NCBI GenBank assembly: GCA_017404265.1
Contig: JAFRCS010000006.1
Location: 61,502-125,501 of the forward strand
Length of the DNA: 64,000 nt
Reading direction: 5' to 3'
From: Mogibacterium sp.
GTDB lineage: Bacteria; Bacillota; Clostridia; Peptostreptococcales; Anaerovoracaceae
Shown: positions 16,203 through 25,080 of the stretch, one piece after another
Layout of the letters: every line of letters begins with the position of its first letter
How positions within the stretch are numbered: position 1 is the first letter of the stretch
Notes under the pieces: model-generated
Databases searched by the model: none
Told to the model about the DNA's origin: nothing
What the model saw: the letters and a program-made list of their open reading frames with translations, nothing else
Translations under genes and position numbers: made by a program

Positions 16203-17765
16203 CTATGCCTTCTTGCTGCCTTCTGAGGCAGCCTTTTTCTTAGCAACATCATCAATAACCGCTTTGGCGGCGGCGCGGCCGTTCGTGACGGCCGGACCCA
16301 TGCCGTTACCGCTGATGGCATGGGCTCCCGCGAACTCGAGTCCGTCGATAAAGTGATCGGCCTCTTTCATCTGGAGCCTTGCTACAGCGTGGTCGTCTAT
16401 GCTGTGTGAATAGCCGTAGATACTGCCCTTCCACGCGCCAACGTAGTGTGCAATAGTGACAGGCGTCGAGACTTCGATCTCAACGATGTGGTCGTGCAGG
16501 TTGATGCCGCTGACCCTCTCGTATTCGGTGATCATGTCCATCGCCATCTTGCGCTTGAAGTCGTAGTAGTCCTCTTCCTTCAGATCGAGGAATCCCTGTA
16601 CAAGCGGCAGGTTGGTTATGGAGAACTGGCACATGCCCTCAGGCGTCGCGCCCGGGTTTGCCAGGTCGAGGCAGATGGATGTCAGATACTTGTACGGTCC
16701 CAGAGTCTTGCCCTGCTCCCATATCTTGTCAGTATCCATCGTCTCGCCCGCCGAGAAGATGTTGTAATCCTTGATGCCGAGGTTCTCCGGCGTGTCATCC
16801 AGCACCATCATTACCGATGCCGTTGTGACAGACAGCCTGCGTCCGTTTACCATCTTGATGGCGCCCTCAGGCACCTCGGACAGCGGCTCTATCATCTGCG
16901 TATAAACCTTGTTAGGGTACGCAGCGGAAATGACATAATCGCAGTTGATCGTATCGCCGCGCTTTGTGCGCACGCCCGTTACCTTGCCGTCCTTTACCAG
17001 GATCTTCTCAACTTCCTGGCAGAACTCGATCTGAGCGCCGTTCTCCTCGGCCTTGGCCTGGAGCTTCATGCTCATCTCGTGCGAATACTTCTTAGGCACA
17101 TAGCTGCCGCCGCGGAAGTAGTCCGCCATCAGGAAAGCGTAGATGGTGAAAGGCAGGGTGCTCATCGGGTTGCCGACGTAGATCCAGTACGGAGTCAGGA
17201 TGTCGACTATCTCCTGCGGGAATCCGAATGTGTCGATGACCTCAGTCGCTGTGTAGCCTGCGGTCTTTACGAAGTCAGGATGCTTCATCAGCATGGCCGG
17301 CTTGCTCATCGGTGTGACCGAAAGCGTGTTCATCGAATCATAGACCCTGTTGCAAAGCTGCATGAGCTCAAGTACCTTAGGACCCCAGCCCGGATACTGC
17401 GCGTCGATCTCATTGGCCATTCTCTCGAAGCCCGAATGCAGAGTGATGTCGATGCCCTTTTTAGGCTCAACGAATCTGTAGGCTTCCGGTACCTTCAGCC
17501 AGTCGATGTCGACACCGCACTCATCAAAGAAGACTCCTACCTTGAGGCGGTCTTCCTTTGATCCTATGCTCATCATCTCATGGAGAGTAGCTTCTATCTC
17601 GATGCCGTTGCGGACGTAGCTGGTTGCAAGTCCTCCCGGCAGATTGTGCTTCTCCAGGATAAGGATGTCGTTGATGCCCTTCTGCTGAAGCTGAAGAGCG
17701 GCGGACAGTCCCGCAAGGGCGCCTCCGATGATCACGACATCATAGTGATCTTTATAAAACTTCAT
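16203..17765 (-). CDS. Phytoene-desaturase-like (CrtI family) FAD oxidoreductase
   Basis: The product has 520 residues. The N-terminal Rossmann motif VVIIGGALAGLSAAL (about 10-24) is followed by LEKHNLPGG, the second dinucleotide strand. The C-terminus has a GAHAISGNGMGPAVTNGRAAA segment typical of the flavin-containing amine oxidase/CrtI superfamily. There is no signal peptide. In non-carotenogenic anaerobes such proteins are desaturases, isomerases or reductases of unknown lipids or acyl compounds. No phytoene synthase or other isoprenoid gene is near, so carotenoid synthesis is unlikely. It is divergent from the DUF5692-like gene across 172 bases and upstream of the reductase. AAGGAGG sets the start. 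Confidence 0.82.
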   Translation of the reverse strand: MKFYKDHYDVVIIGGALAGLSAALQLQQKGINDILILEKHNLPGGLATSYVRNGIEIEATLHEMMSIGSKEDRLKVGVFFDECGVDIDWLKVPEAYRFVEPKKGIDITLHSGFERMANEIDAQYPGWGPKVLELMQLCNRVYDSMNTLSVTPMSKPAMLMKHPDFVKTAGYTATEVIDTFGFPQEIVDILTPYWIYVGNPMSTLPFTIYAFLMADYFRGGSYVPKKYSHEMSMKLQAKAEENGAQIEFCQEVEKILVKDGKVTGVRTKRGDTINCDYVISAAYPNKVYTQMIEPLSEVPEGAIKMVNGRRLSVTTASVMMVLDDTPENLGIKDYNIFSAGETMDTDKIWEQGKTLGPYKYLTSICLDLANPGATPEGMCQFSITNLPLVQGFLDLKEEDYYDFKRKMAMDMITEYERVSGINLHDHIVEIEVSTPVTIAHYVGAWKGSIYGYSHSIDDHAVARLQMKEADHFIDGLEFAGAHAISGNGMGPAVTNGRAAAKAVIDDVAKKKAASEGSKKA

Positions 17766-17937
17766 TTCTCCTCCTTGAAGAATGTAAATGTATGCTTTTC
17801 CATTATTATAAATGTCAATAAAAGCTTTCTCAATAATAGGCTTGATATAACGTTAACAAAAGCATATAATCAGCGGCGGAAACTCAAGATGGAAAAACGG
17901 TTTCCCTTGAAAGGTATAAAAATTCAGGAGGTATTAT

Positions 17938-19059
17938 ATGATATTTCAGCTTTACAGCAGCCACGCCGGTATGCAGCTTATCGGCTGGGTACTCGTCTTT
18001 GTTGGCCTGATCCTCATGAACGAGATCGGCAGAAAGACAAAGGTTGGCGGCATGGTCGTATTCGTGATCATTCCGGCTATCCTTACACTTTACTTCATTC
18101 TTGCACACGTAGGAATGTTTGGCGGACCTGAGAACCCGACAGTCGCATTCATGGACGGCTGGTTCCACTACTTCAAGCTCTATGCTGCCGATATCGGCTG
18201 CGTAGGTTTCATGATGATCAAGTATGAATGGGGTCTCGGCAAGAAAGCCTGGTTCAAATGGTGGCCATGGTTCATCGTTGCGGCCAACATCATGATCGCT
18301 AACGTATCCGACATGGAATCCGCACTTGCTGCATTCTCCATCACAGGCGACCTCTCCGGCGCATGGTGGGCATCGAACGAAGGCGTATTCATCTACGGCG
18401 GATGGTGGAACGTTGTCAACGCACTTGCAGGACTCATCAACATCTTCTGCATGACAGGCTGCATCCACCTGTTCACATCGAAAGACAAGAATATGTCCGA
18501 TATGCTTTGGCCTGACATGACCATTTGGTTCATCCTCGCATACGATGTGTGGAACTTCGAGTACACTTACCTCAATCTTCCTACACACAGCTGGTACTGC
18601 GGCGTTGCGCTTCTCCTTGCTCCTACATTCGCAAACGCACTGTGGAACAAGGGCGGCTGGATCCAGAACCGTGCCAACACACTCGCCATCTGGTGCATGT
18701 GGGCACAGGTCGTACCTGCATTCCAGCTCTCAAGCAGATTCGCTGCAGCCCTCCCGTCGGTATACGGAAACGCTACTGAACTTGGTATCACTACCATGGA
18801 TCTGTATGACAAGGCTATCACTCTGTACAACTCCGGCGCCGGCAAGTCTGCTCAGGCAGGTCAGATCATCTCTGACATGGGCATCGTTGCAGATCCGAGA
18901 ATGCAGGGAGTCATCGCTGTTGCAGCCATCACTATCAACGTAGTTGTTATGGCATTCATAATCCAGCGCTCCATCAAGATGGGCAAGAACCCATACTCCA
19001 ACAATGTTTGGGAAGGAACAAGGGATTTCGAAGAAGCAATGGCAAGAGCAAGAGCATAA
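17938..19059 (+). CDS. Polytopic membrane protein, DUF5692-like
   Basis: The product has 373 residues and about nine hydrophobic segments, very rich in Trp, Met and Gly, with charged loops such as NEIGRKTKVGG and KDKNMSD. The opening (MIFQLYSS...GWVLVFVGLILMNE) recalls DUF5692 proteins of anaerobic Firmicutes; this family call is from memory and tentative. AGGAGG stands seven bases before the ATG. It is divergent from the CrtI-like/reductase operon and followed by its own terminator. A transport or membrane redox role is possible, but no motif decides it. Confidence 0.7.
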   Translation: MIFQLYSSHAGMQLIGWVLVFVGLILMNEIGRKTKVGGMVVFVIIPAILTLYFILAHVGMFGGPENPTVAFMDGWFHYFKLYAADIGCVGFMMIKYEWGLGKKAWFKWWPWFIVAANIMIANVSDMESALAAFSITGDLSGAWWASNEGVFIYGGWWNVVNALAGLINIFCMTGCIHLFTSKDKNMSDMLWPDMTIWFILAYDVWNFEYTYLNLPTHSWYCGVALLLAPTFANALWNKGGWIQNRANTLAIWCMWAQVVPAFQLSSRFAAALPSVYGNATELGITTMDLYDKAITLYNSGAGKSAQAGQIISDMGIVADPRMQGVIAVAAITINVVVMAFIIQRSIKMGKNPYSNNVWEGTRDFEEAMARARA

Positions 19060-19076
19060 GCCCAAAACAATGCAGA

Positions 19077-19111
19077 AAATGCCGGGGATCATTCTCCGGC
19101 ATTTTTATTTT
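19077..19111 (+). terminator. Intrinsic terminator after the DUF5692-like gene
   Basis: AAATGCCGG pairs with CCGGCATTT around a GGATCATT-type loop, followed by TTATTTT. It starts 18 bases after the stop codon. Confidence 0.88.
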
Positions 19112-19124
19112 ACGTTTAATACAG

Positions 19125-19153
19125 TTGACAATTTGCACAAAATCCCGTAATCC
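19125..19153 (+). promoter_or_regulatory. Putative promoter of the acyl-CoA ligase gene
   Basis: A perfect TTGACA (19125-19130) is 17 bases from TAATCC (19148-19153). An alternative -10, TATAAT, lies near 19198 without a good -35. Either gives a leader of 40-90 bases before the ATG at 19249. Confidence 0.4.
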
Positions 19154-19248
19154 AGCGTTAAAAGATTAATTATGTAGAGCCCCCTGCTGCGTTTGTTTTA
19201 TAATCATAATACGCTTTTTCAGCACGAGTGATATGAAGGGATACGACC

Positions 19249-20607
19249 ATGCAGAGCATATATAGAAAGTTTTCATCTTTTGAGGCTCTCGTAAATGATT
19301 TCATGACCCGTGACGGCATCGCTATACGCTGCGGCGACATGGAAGGCAACACCAGCGAGGTCTCCTACAAAGACTTTGCCGAGATGATCATCTCGGAGTC
19401 CTTCCACGTGAAGGCGGAATGCAGCAGTGTGGAAGTCGTCAGATACGAGCAGACGGTAGATTCTCTCGTAGACATCTTCGCCCATGTATTGGCCGGGTGT
19501 GATGTCATCATCGCAGACCCACGTGTTCCGGAGGGCTTTAATGAATACGCCGCACAAGTCGCTGAAGCGGCCCGAAATCTCCGCGAATCGCAGCGCGATG
19601 AGTTTGGACGCATAAAAGGCAAGGGTGGGGAAGGAGAGCTTCTCTTCTTTACCTCCGGCACCACAAGCAGCTCCAAGATAGTAAGGCTCACTTCCAAATC
19701 GCTGTGCACCAGCGCATGGAGTGGTCAGTGCATGCTCGCCTGCGGCAAAGGCGATGTTATACTGTCCAATCTCTCCCTTTCGCACGCATACGGATTCGTA
19801 TGTGCCATGCTGTGGGGACTCGCCTACGGCGCGACAGTAGCGCTGGGAAGGGATGTGTACCGTTTTACCGGAGACGCGCTGTTTTTTAAACCTACTATCA
19901 TCCCGGGGGTCCCTTCACAGATCGACGATATGCTCAATAAAGAGGCTCTGAATCCTGAGCTTCGTGTCGTTCTGATCGGAGGCGCTCCGTGTCCTAAGCG
20001 GCTGGTCGAACGCCTGAAAGAAAAGGGGATAGAAGTATATGTGGGCTATGGACTTACGGAAACATCCAGCGGCATCGCGATTTCTCAGGATCCTGATGAG
20101 CCTGATGCCATGTATCCATGCCCGGGCGCAGACATCCGAATTGAGCAAGACGGCGAGATTTCTGTCGCGACACCTTGCATGATGCTGGGCTATCTGGGCA
20201 GAGAGCCTATGTTTGAGAACGGGCGCTTCTTTACGGGCGACCTCGGATGGTTTGACGAAAAGGGCAGGCTTCATCTGAAGGGCCGCAAGAATGACGTGCT
20301 TGTACTTTCCGACGGAGACAAGATCTTCTGCCCTGAATACGAGGAATCTCTTGAGCAGATGTGCGGCCTTCCTGATCTGGGTGTCATCCTGAAGGATGGA
20401 GAGGCCGTGCTGGTAGTCGGTTCCTGTCCGAAGGATCCTGCCATTGCGGCAGACATAAAGAAGAAACTTATAAAAGAAGTCGACAGATTCAACAAGAGCA
20501 TCCCGCATTCACGGCAGATAAGCGATGTCATAATGACGCCGGAGATCCTTCCGCGCACAGTTACCGGAAAGTTAAAGAGACACGAACTTCAAGAATTGTA
20601 TAAATAA
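19249..20607 (+). CDS. AMP-forming acyl-CoA synthetase/ligase
   Basis: The product has 452 residues. ANL-family motifs are all present in order: A3 phosphate loop FFTSGTTSSSK, a YGLTETSSG motif (A5), TGDLGWF (A7), GRKNDVLVLSDGDK (A8 hinge) and PRTVTGKLKR with the adenylation Lys (A10). It activates a carboxylic acid to acyl-AMP and then acyl-CoA. It is 50-100 residues shorter than usual, mainly at the N-terminus. The substrate pocket cannot be read reliably. Its position among dehydratase genes makes it a candidate to load their substrate onto CoA. It stands alone with its own terminator, convergent with the MATE gene. Confidence 0.88.
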   Translation: MQSIYRKFSSFEALVNDFMTRDGIAIRCGDMEGNTSEVSYKDFAEMIISESFHVKAECSSVEVVRYEQTVDSLVDIFAHVLAGCDVIIADPRVPEGFNEYAAQVAEAARNLRESQRDEFGRIKGKGGEGELLFFTSGTTSSSKIVRLTSKSLCTSAWSGQCMLACGKGDVILSNLSLSHAYGFVCAMLWGLAYGATVALGRDVYRFTGDALFFKPTIIPGVPSQIDDMLNKEALNPELRVVLIGGAPCPKRLVERLKEKGIEVYVGYGLTETSSGIAISQDPDEPDAMYPCPGADIRIEQDGEISVATPCMMLGYLGREPMFENGRFFTGDLGWFDEKGRLHLKGRKNDVLVLSDGDKIFCPEYEESLEQMCGLPDLGVILKDGEAVLVVGSCPKDPAIAADIKKKLIKEVDRFNKSIPHSRQISDVIMTPEILPRTVTGKLKRHELQELYK

Positions 20608-20620
20608 GATCATATATAAG

Positions 20621-20650
20621 AACGGCGCTCCCAAGCGAGCGCCGTTTTTT
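20621..20650. terminator. Bidirectional terminator, acyl-CoA ligase / MATE exporter
   Basis: AACGGCGCTC pairs with GAGCGCCGTT around CCAAGC, with TTTTTT on the plus side and an A-rich flank giving T on the minus side. The genes are convergent, and the MATE stop is five bases on. Confidence 0.88.
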
Positions 20651-20654
20651 CATT

Positions 20655-22028
20655 TTACTTTTCTTCTGCCGGCAGCATACGGTTGCGGGTATAAATGTAC
20701 CCGATGATTATAAAGGTGGCATTGACCGCCCAGCTTACCGGGAAGATTATCATTATGGAGAGCCAGGTATGGTAGATCTGAAAGCCCGTAAACACCCAGA
20801 TGATACGAACGCCGCAGACACATATGAGCGTTGTAAGCGCCGGCACCAGCGACTTTCCGAGGCCTCTCATGGCTCCGGACAGATTGTCCATCAGTACGTT
20901 GAGCGTTTCAGCATAAAGGAGGAGTTTTACCCTCAGCATTCCCGCTTCTATTACCTCCGGTTCGTTCGTGAACAGGCCAAGCAGCGGCCTCGCGGAAATG
21001 AGAAGCAGCGCCGAAAGTACCATCGTGAATGTCCAGCTTACCATCATCGTCTTCCGGATAACCTCGCGGCACCTCGCGTACTTGCCGGCGCCGTAGTTCT
21101 GCCCCACGAAGGTCACCAGCGTCTGGGTAAAGGAGTTGACGACAAAGAACGCAAATATCTCTATGTTGAAAGCCGCTGATGAGGCCGCCATATAGGTGGC
21201 GCCGAGGCTGTTTATCGCAGACTGTATGCATATGTTGGATATTGAAAAGACCGCGCTCTGAAGACCGGCGGGCATTCCGATTTTCAGGATGGCTGCCAGG
21301 TCATCCTTGTCGATGCGGATCTTTGATACATTCACGTGTATGACGCTGTTTTCATTTCTCAGGAAGTGCAGCAGAAGCATCGAGCTGATGGCGTTAGCCA
21401 GAACAGTCGCGATCGCTACCCCGTCCACATCCATTCCCAGCACCAGAACGAAGAAAAGGTTTGCCGCCACGTTGAAGATGCCTCCTATCGTGAGACAGAT
21501 AAGAGGCGTCCTTGTATTGCCGTTGCTCCTGAAGATGGCAGCCTCGAAGTTGTATAGCATTATGAATGGAACTCCGCTGAAATATAGCCTCAGGTATGTT
21601 ACCGAGTAGTCTTTTACCTCAGCCGGAACGCCAAGCAGATCGATGATCGGAACAGCTATTATATTGCCTAGCACGCCAACGAAAACTCCCGCCGCCAGAG
21701 CGAAAGCCATGGAAGTCCGCACCGCGCTCTTTGCTTTATCCGGTTCCCTCGCTCCTATGTTGTGAGCGATCAGCACATTTGTGCCGACGGAGATGCCAAC
21801 GAAGAAATTGACCAGCAGGGATACGACAGGAGTGTTGCTGCCGACCGCAGCCATTGCTTCCATGCTTGCGAACTTGCCGACCACGGCGATATCCGTCGCG
21901 TTGAAGAGCTGCTGCAGCATGCTCGTCAGCATGAGCGGGATCGCAAAAAGAAGGACCTTATCGACTATGGTGCCGCTCGTCAGGTCCGGGTCAGATGGTA
22001 TTCTCTTTTTCAGCAGGTGGTTATTCAT
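20655..22028 (-). CDS. MATE family multidrug/metabolite exporter
   Basis: The product has 457 residues and 12 predicted membrane segments. The opening after a short cytoplasmic start is typical of MATE proteins: FAIPLMLTSMLQQLFNATDIAVVG, with the second-half counterpart GMPAGLQSAVFSISNICIQ. It exchanges Na+ or H+ for organic cations or other small molecules at the cytoplasmic membrane. The substrate is unknown. It is on the same strand as, and downstream of, dehydratase system 3, but a strong terminator at 22067-22093 separates them. There is no clear ribosome site immediately before the ATG. Confidence 0.93.
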   Translation of the reverse strand: MNNHLLKKRIPSDPDLTSGTIVDKVLLFAIPLMLTSMLQQLFNATDIAVVGKFASMEAMAAVGSNTPVVSLLVNFFVGISVGTNVLIAHNIGAREPDKAKSAVRTSMAFALAAGVFVGVLGNIIAVPIIDLLGVPAEVKDYSVTYLRLYFSGVPFIMLYNFEAAIFRSNGNTRTPLICLTIGGIFNVAANLFFVLVLGMDVDGVAIATVLANAISSMLLLHFLRNENSVIHVNVSKIRIDKDDLAAILKIGMPAGLQSAVFSISNICIQSAINSLGATYMAASSAAFNIEIFAFFVVNSFTQTLVTFVGQNYGAGKYARCREVIRKTMMVSWTFTMVLSALLLISARPLLGLFTNEPEVIEAGMLRVKLLLYAETLNVLMDNLSGAMRGLGKSLVPALTTLICVCGVRIIWVFTGFQIYHTWLSIMIIFPVSWAVNATFIIIGYIYTRNRMLPAEEK

Positions 22029-22066
22029 TACACTGTAATTCTATACCTCTAACCTGTGTAATTCCA

Positions 22067-22093
22067 CAAAAAAGGCGCCCCGGAGGGGGCGCC
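22067..22093 (-). terminator. Intrinsic terminator after dehydratase system 3
   Basis: On the minus strand GGCGCCCC and GGGGCGCC pair around a CTCC loop (22074-22093), followed by TTTTTT. It lies 30 bases beyond the stop of the 534-residue subunit. Confidence 0.93.
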
Positions 22094-22122
22094 AATCAGA
22101 ATTATATCCCGGATTGCGAAGT

Positions 22123-23727
22123 CTACCACATGTTCTCGTCAGGAATATGCTCGATCGTCGGATCAAGAGGCTCCTCGCGGAGCACCGTACGCATGTACTG
22201 GCTGAACTCGTCGCGGATCGCCTGTCTTGTGTAGACTCTCGGATCGCAGAGGTCGTGGCATACCCATACGACGTGGATGCCTCTCTCGCGGCCCTGTTCT
22301 TCGAACATACCGTGGAGACCGTCGAGAGCCTTGCAGCTCATGTGTTCCCACATCATTACCATGTCGGCGTTCATGATCTCGCAGAACTCCCAGAGCTCAT
22401 CGACGAGCACCTTGTATCCGCCGTGTGTACGGTTACGCATGATCATGTTCTCATTGAGCCATGCCATGTCGTACCATGCCTTCTCTCTGTTCTCAGGAGT
22501 ATCCACTTCGGCGATCATGTCGGTGTTGACCATCGACAGCATGTCTGTCAGAGGAACTACGCCCCAGCAATGCATCATCCAGTAAAGCATGTGGATGTTG
22601 TACTGCGGCTGCACGCCCCAGACGATACATCTGTGTCTGTACTCAGGGCAGATCATGGTCTTTCTCTTGTAGCCCTGCTCGACCAGCTTGCTGATCTTCT
22701 TATCCTTTGGCGGGAAGAGAGCTGATCTTCCGCAGTTTCCCATGTAGTTGGTGTCATTGTAGAGCGAGAATACCGAGCCTACGAACTGCGGATAGTCTGT
22801 CGAGTTGTTGTCGAGCCAGAAAGCTCTGTGCTTTGTGGCATCGTTGACTCTGGCTGCGCTCTCGAAGTAGCGCTTCCAATCCCACTTCTCGTGAGCGTGC
22901 TCTTCGATGAACTTCACGGCTTCTTTCATGTCGTTGGCAGCGTATTCCTGAACGTCAGGCTCCTTGTGACGGAGCGGCGCGGTCAGCTGGAATGTAGGGA
23001 TGCCGTATTCTCTCTCGAGTCTGTGCGCGATAACGCCGTTGCCCATCAGCGACCCGTCGCAAGTCGTGTTGACCTGTACGGCGCAGCATCCGAGTACCGC
23101 GAAGTCGTCGTCGATCGAGATGCCGGCCTCGGCCTCAGGCATAGGACAGACATCGCCCGGAAGTCCGAATTCCTGGGCTACGTCGAGGTAGTGGGTAGTC
23201 GAGTTCTGTGTCAGGAGGTTGGCGACGAACATGGTCGGAACCTCTCTGAGGATAGCTGTCGTATCCTTGAATCCCATCATGAACGCTGTCATCGCGTTCT
23301 CGTCTGTCAGTACGCAAGTCTTGGAGAACTCTTCATCATTTCCCGTGCGGCGGTCGCCCTTGAAAATGTTGTCCATTGTCTTGGCTACGTCGTAGATGAC
23401 GAAGTTCATGGCCGTGTGAGTGATGCGCAGCGGCTCGTCTCTTAGTCCGAGCGTGAACTTGTCCATCATGTAAGGAACAGCCAGATAGTTGGCCATCCAT
23501 CTGTAGCGGAACATCGCCTTGATGTTGCGCGGCTTCGCGATGAATCTTGCGAGGATCGACATGATGTACAGCCATCTCGAATAATCGTAAAGTGTATCCT
23601 TTACTCCTCTCCACTCACGGCGGACAAAGACCTTTGTCTTGCCGTTGGTCGGATAGAGCTTGCCCAGTGTCTGGTCACCTTTTTTCTTCTTAGGGTTAGT
23701 GATCTTCTTGACTGTTTTGAATGCCAT
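22123..23727 (-). CDS. Long 2-hydroxyacyl-CoA dehydratase family subunit, system 3
   Basis: The product has 534 residues. The N-terminal module has REWRG at 37-41 and RYRWM near 78, as in the two paralogues. The core has CPMPEAEAG, GCCAVQVNTTCDG, WGVQPQYNIHMLYWMMHCWG, HMSCKALDG and a final DLCDPRVYT. It keeps the canonical CDG and DPR positions, so it is closer to the classical family than system 2. GGAGG precedes the ATG and the start overlaps the partner's stop (TAATG). Unlike systems 1 and 2 it is not followed by a small membrane protein; a terminator comes next. Confidence 0.82.
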   Translation of the reverse strand: MAFKTVKKITNPKKKKGDQTLGKLYPTNGKTKVFVRREWRGVKDTLYDYSRWLYIMSILARFIAKPRNIKAMFRYRWMANYLAVPYMMDKFTLGLRDEPLRITHTAMNFVIYDVAKTMDNIFKGDRRTGNDEEFSKTCVLTDENAMTAFMMGFKDTTAILREVPTMFVANLLTQNSTTHYLDVAQEFGLPGDVCPMPEAEAGISIDDDFAVLGCCAVQVNTTCDGSLMGNGVIAHRLEREYGIPTFQLTAPLRHKEPDVQEYAANDMKEAVKFIEEHAHEKWDWKRYFESAARVNDATKHRAFWLDNNSTDYPQFVGSVFSLYNDTNYMGNCGRSALFPPKDKKISKLVEQGYKRKTMICPEYRHRCIVWGVQPQYNIHMLYWMMHCWGVVPLTDMLSMVNTDMIAEVDTPENREKAWYDMAWLNENMIMRNRTHGGYKVLVDELWEFCEIMNADMVMMWEHMSCKALDGLHGMFEEQGRERGIHVVWVCHDLCDPRVYTRQAIRDEFSQYMRTVLREEPLDPTIEHIPDENMW

Positions 23728-24929
23728 TATTTCTCACCTCCCTGGATCTTCTTTATCTCAATGCTTTCTATGAAGGCCTGTACACGCGTACGCATCTGAC
23801 CGGCACCGGCATTGATGTTATACGGTCTGTCTACGGAGAGTACCGGGAATCCGTAATCCTCTCTCAGCATGTGCGATCCCAGCATGCGCTCATAAGCCCA
23901 TGGGTCGCAGAACTTGACCTGCTCGTAAATGATGCCGTCGGCCTTGTACTCCTTCGCGAGATCCGCGACGTATTTCTTGCGGCCGTATACTTTTTCCATG
24001 TTCATGGTACGCGGGCACTGTCCGATCATCGTGTAGTGACGGCAGATCTGTGTGAGGATGTCTTCGTCCGAATCCTTATCGATAGGGATCGGCACTCTGC
24101 CCGGAAGCGAGCCGAAGCAGAACCTGTCGGCGCATACGTATGTACCGCACTCCTCGATAAGCTTTATCATGCCGATGTCGTCGATTTCAGAACCTGCAAC
24201 CAGAACGCGGGCGCGCCACTTCTTGCCGTCCGGCTCTCTGGTCCTGATCTCTTCAAGAGTCTCTTTCAGCTTGCCGATAAGCAGATGCTTAGGAGCCAGG
24301 TATGTAGCCAGAGTCAGAACGTGGAACTCATAGCCGGTAATACGCGGATCGTCTTCCTTGCGGAATTCCCCGATCTCCTGAATGAGTCTGCATACTTCGT
24401 TATGCTCTTCCACGGCCTTGAGCATTGCCTCTTCGGAAATGTCGATGCCATAGTTGTCATGCAGCGGCTTGAGAATGTGGTTCTGGCACTGGAGCTTCAG
24501 TAATGCGACTCCGTTTTCGGTCGCCTTCATAGGTATCTCCATGAACTGGTAGAAGAACTTGTCCTTCCCCTCGTCCATGGTATGCAGCAGCTCCATGTTC
24601 TCAGCGGCACGGTTCATCATGGTGCAGCCGTCCGCTGCGATCAGGCAGTCCGCGAAATTAAAGCCTCCCTCGATCGCTCTCTCCAGCAGGGCCCTGCTCG
24701 TCTCGCAAAGAAAGCTCGTCATATAGTATGTGGCGATGTCCAGCGAGCCGGTATTAGGCGCAAAAAGACGAACCGAGAAGCAGTTGCCAAGGTTCATAAG
24801 AGGTTCCGGAATGTTCTCGCACGTAAATGCCGCGCAGACCTTCCCGTCCTTCTTGGCCTGTTCAATCAGTTCGTTGTTTGCGTTCTGCAGGAGGTTCTCA
24901 AAATACAAAAGATGCTTGAGGTCTTTCAT
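23727..24929 (-). CDS. 2-hydroxyacyl-CoA dehydratase family B-type subunit, system 3
   Basis: The product has 400 residues. The ATG at 24929 is chosen because TAGGAG lies eight bases upstream and the protein then begins MKDLKHLLYFE like its paralogues; the upstream GTG overlaps the ribosome site. Family motifs are TCENIPEP, CETSRALLE, ADGCTMMNR, YEQVKFCDPWAYE and the C-terminal GQMRTRVQAFIES. It is the first gene of a two-gene operon under a promoter with an embedded CCCTGTACAGGG palindrome (25019-25048). The electron donor is presumably the activator encoded at 2940-3731 or one outside the window. Confidence 0.86.
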   Translation of the reverse strand: MKDLKHLLYFENLLQNANNELIEQAKKDGKVCAAFTCENIPEPLMNLGNCFSVRLFAPNTGSLDIATYYMTSFLCETSRALLERAIEGGFNFADCLIAADGCTMMNRAAENMELLHTMDEGKDKFFYQFMEIPMKATENGVALLKLQCQNHILKPLHDNYGIDISEEAMLKAVEEHNEVCRLIQEIGEFRKEDDPRITGYEFHVLTLATYLAPKHLLIGKLKETLEEIRTREPDGKKWRARVLVAGSEIDDIGMIKLIEECGTYVCADRFCFGSLPGRVPIPIDKDSDEDILTQICRHYTMIGQCPRTMNMEKVYGRKKYVADLAKEYKADGIIYEQVKFCDPWAYERMLGSHMLREDYGFPVLSVDRPYNINAGAGQMRTRVQAFIESIEIKKIQGGEK

Positions 24930-25018
24930 ATATAGCACTCCTATTTCTTATTAAAAAATATCCCTCTCAAGAACCAATAAAGGCACTAAAAAACCCGTAT
25001 CAGTTTCCTATTGATTAG

Positions 25019-25048
25019 AGTTTAACCCCTGTACAGGGATATTATCAA
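25019..25048 (-). promoter_or_regulatory. Promoter with CCCTGTACAGGG palindrome in the spacer, dehydratase system 3
   Basis: On the minus strand TTGATA (25043-25048) is 17-18 bases from TTAAAC/TAAACT (25019-25025). The palindrome CCCTGTACAGGG (25027-25038) fills the spacer and, as in system 2, is extended by one more G on the downstream side. The leader would be about 80 bases. The match in sequence, orientation and position with the system 2 site makes a shared regulator likely. Confidence 0.55.
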
Positions 25049-25080
25049 GGACTAAAGATACGGATATTGTTTTTTTGTAT

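Noticed and set aside
16203..17765. Carotenoid pathway gene
   Set aside because: CrtI-like fold only; no synthase or cyclase nearby and the partner is a [2Fe-2S] reductase.
25011..25050. FNR/CRP-type TTGAT-N4-ATCAA site before dehydratase system 3
   Set aside because: TTGAT and AATCAA are present but too far apart; the CCCTGTACAGGG dyad is the better signal.
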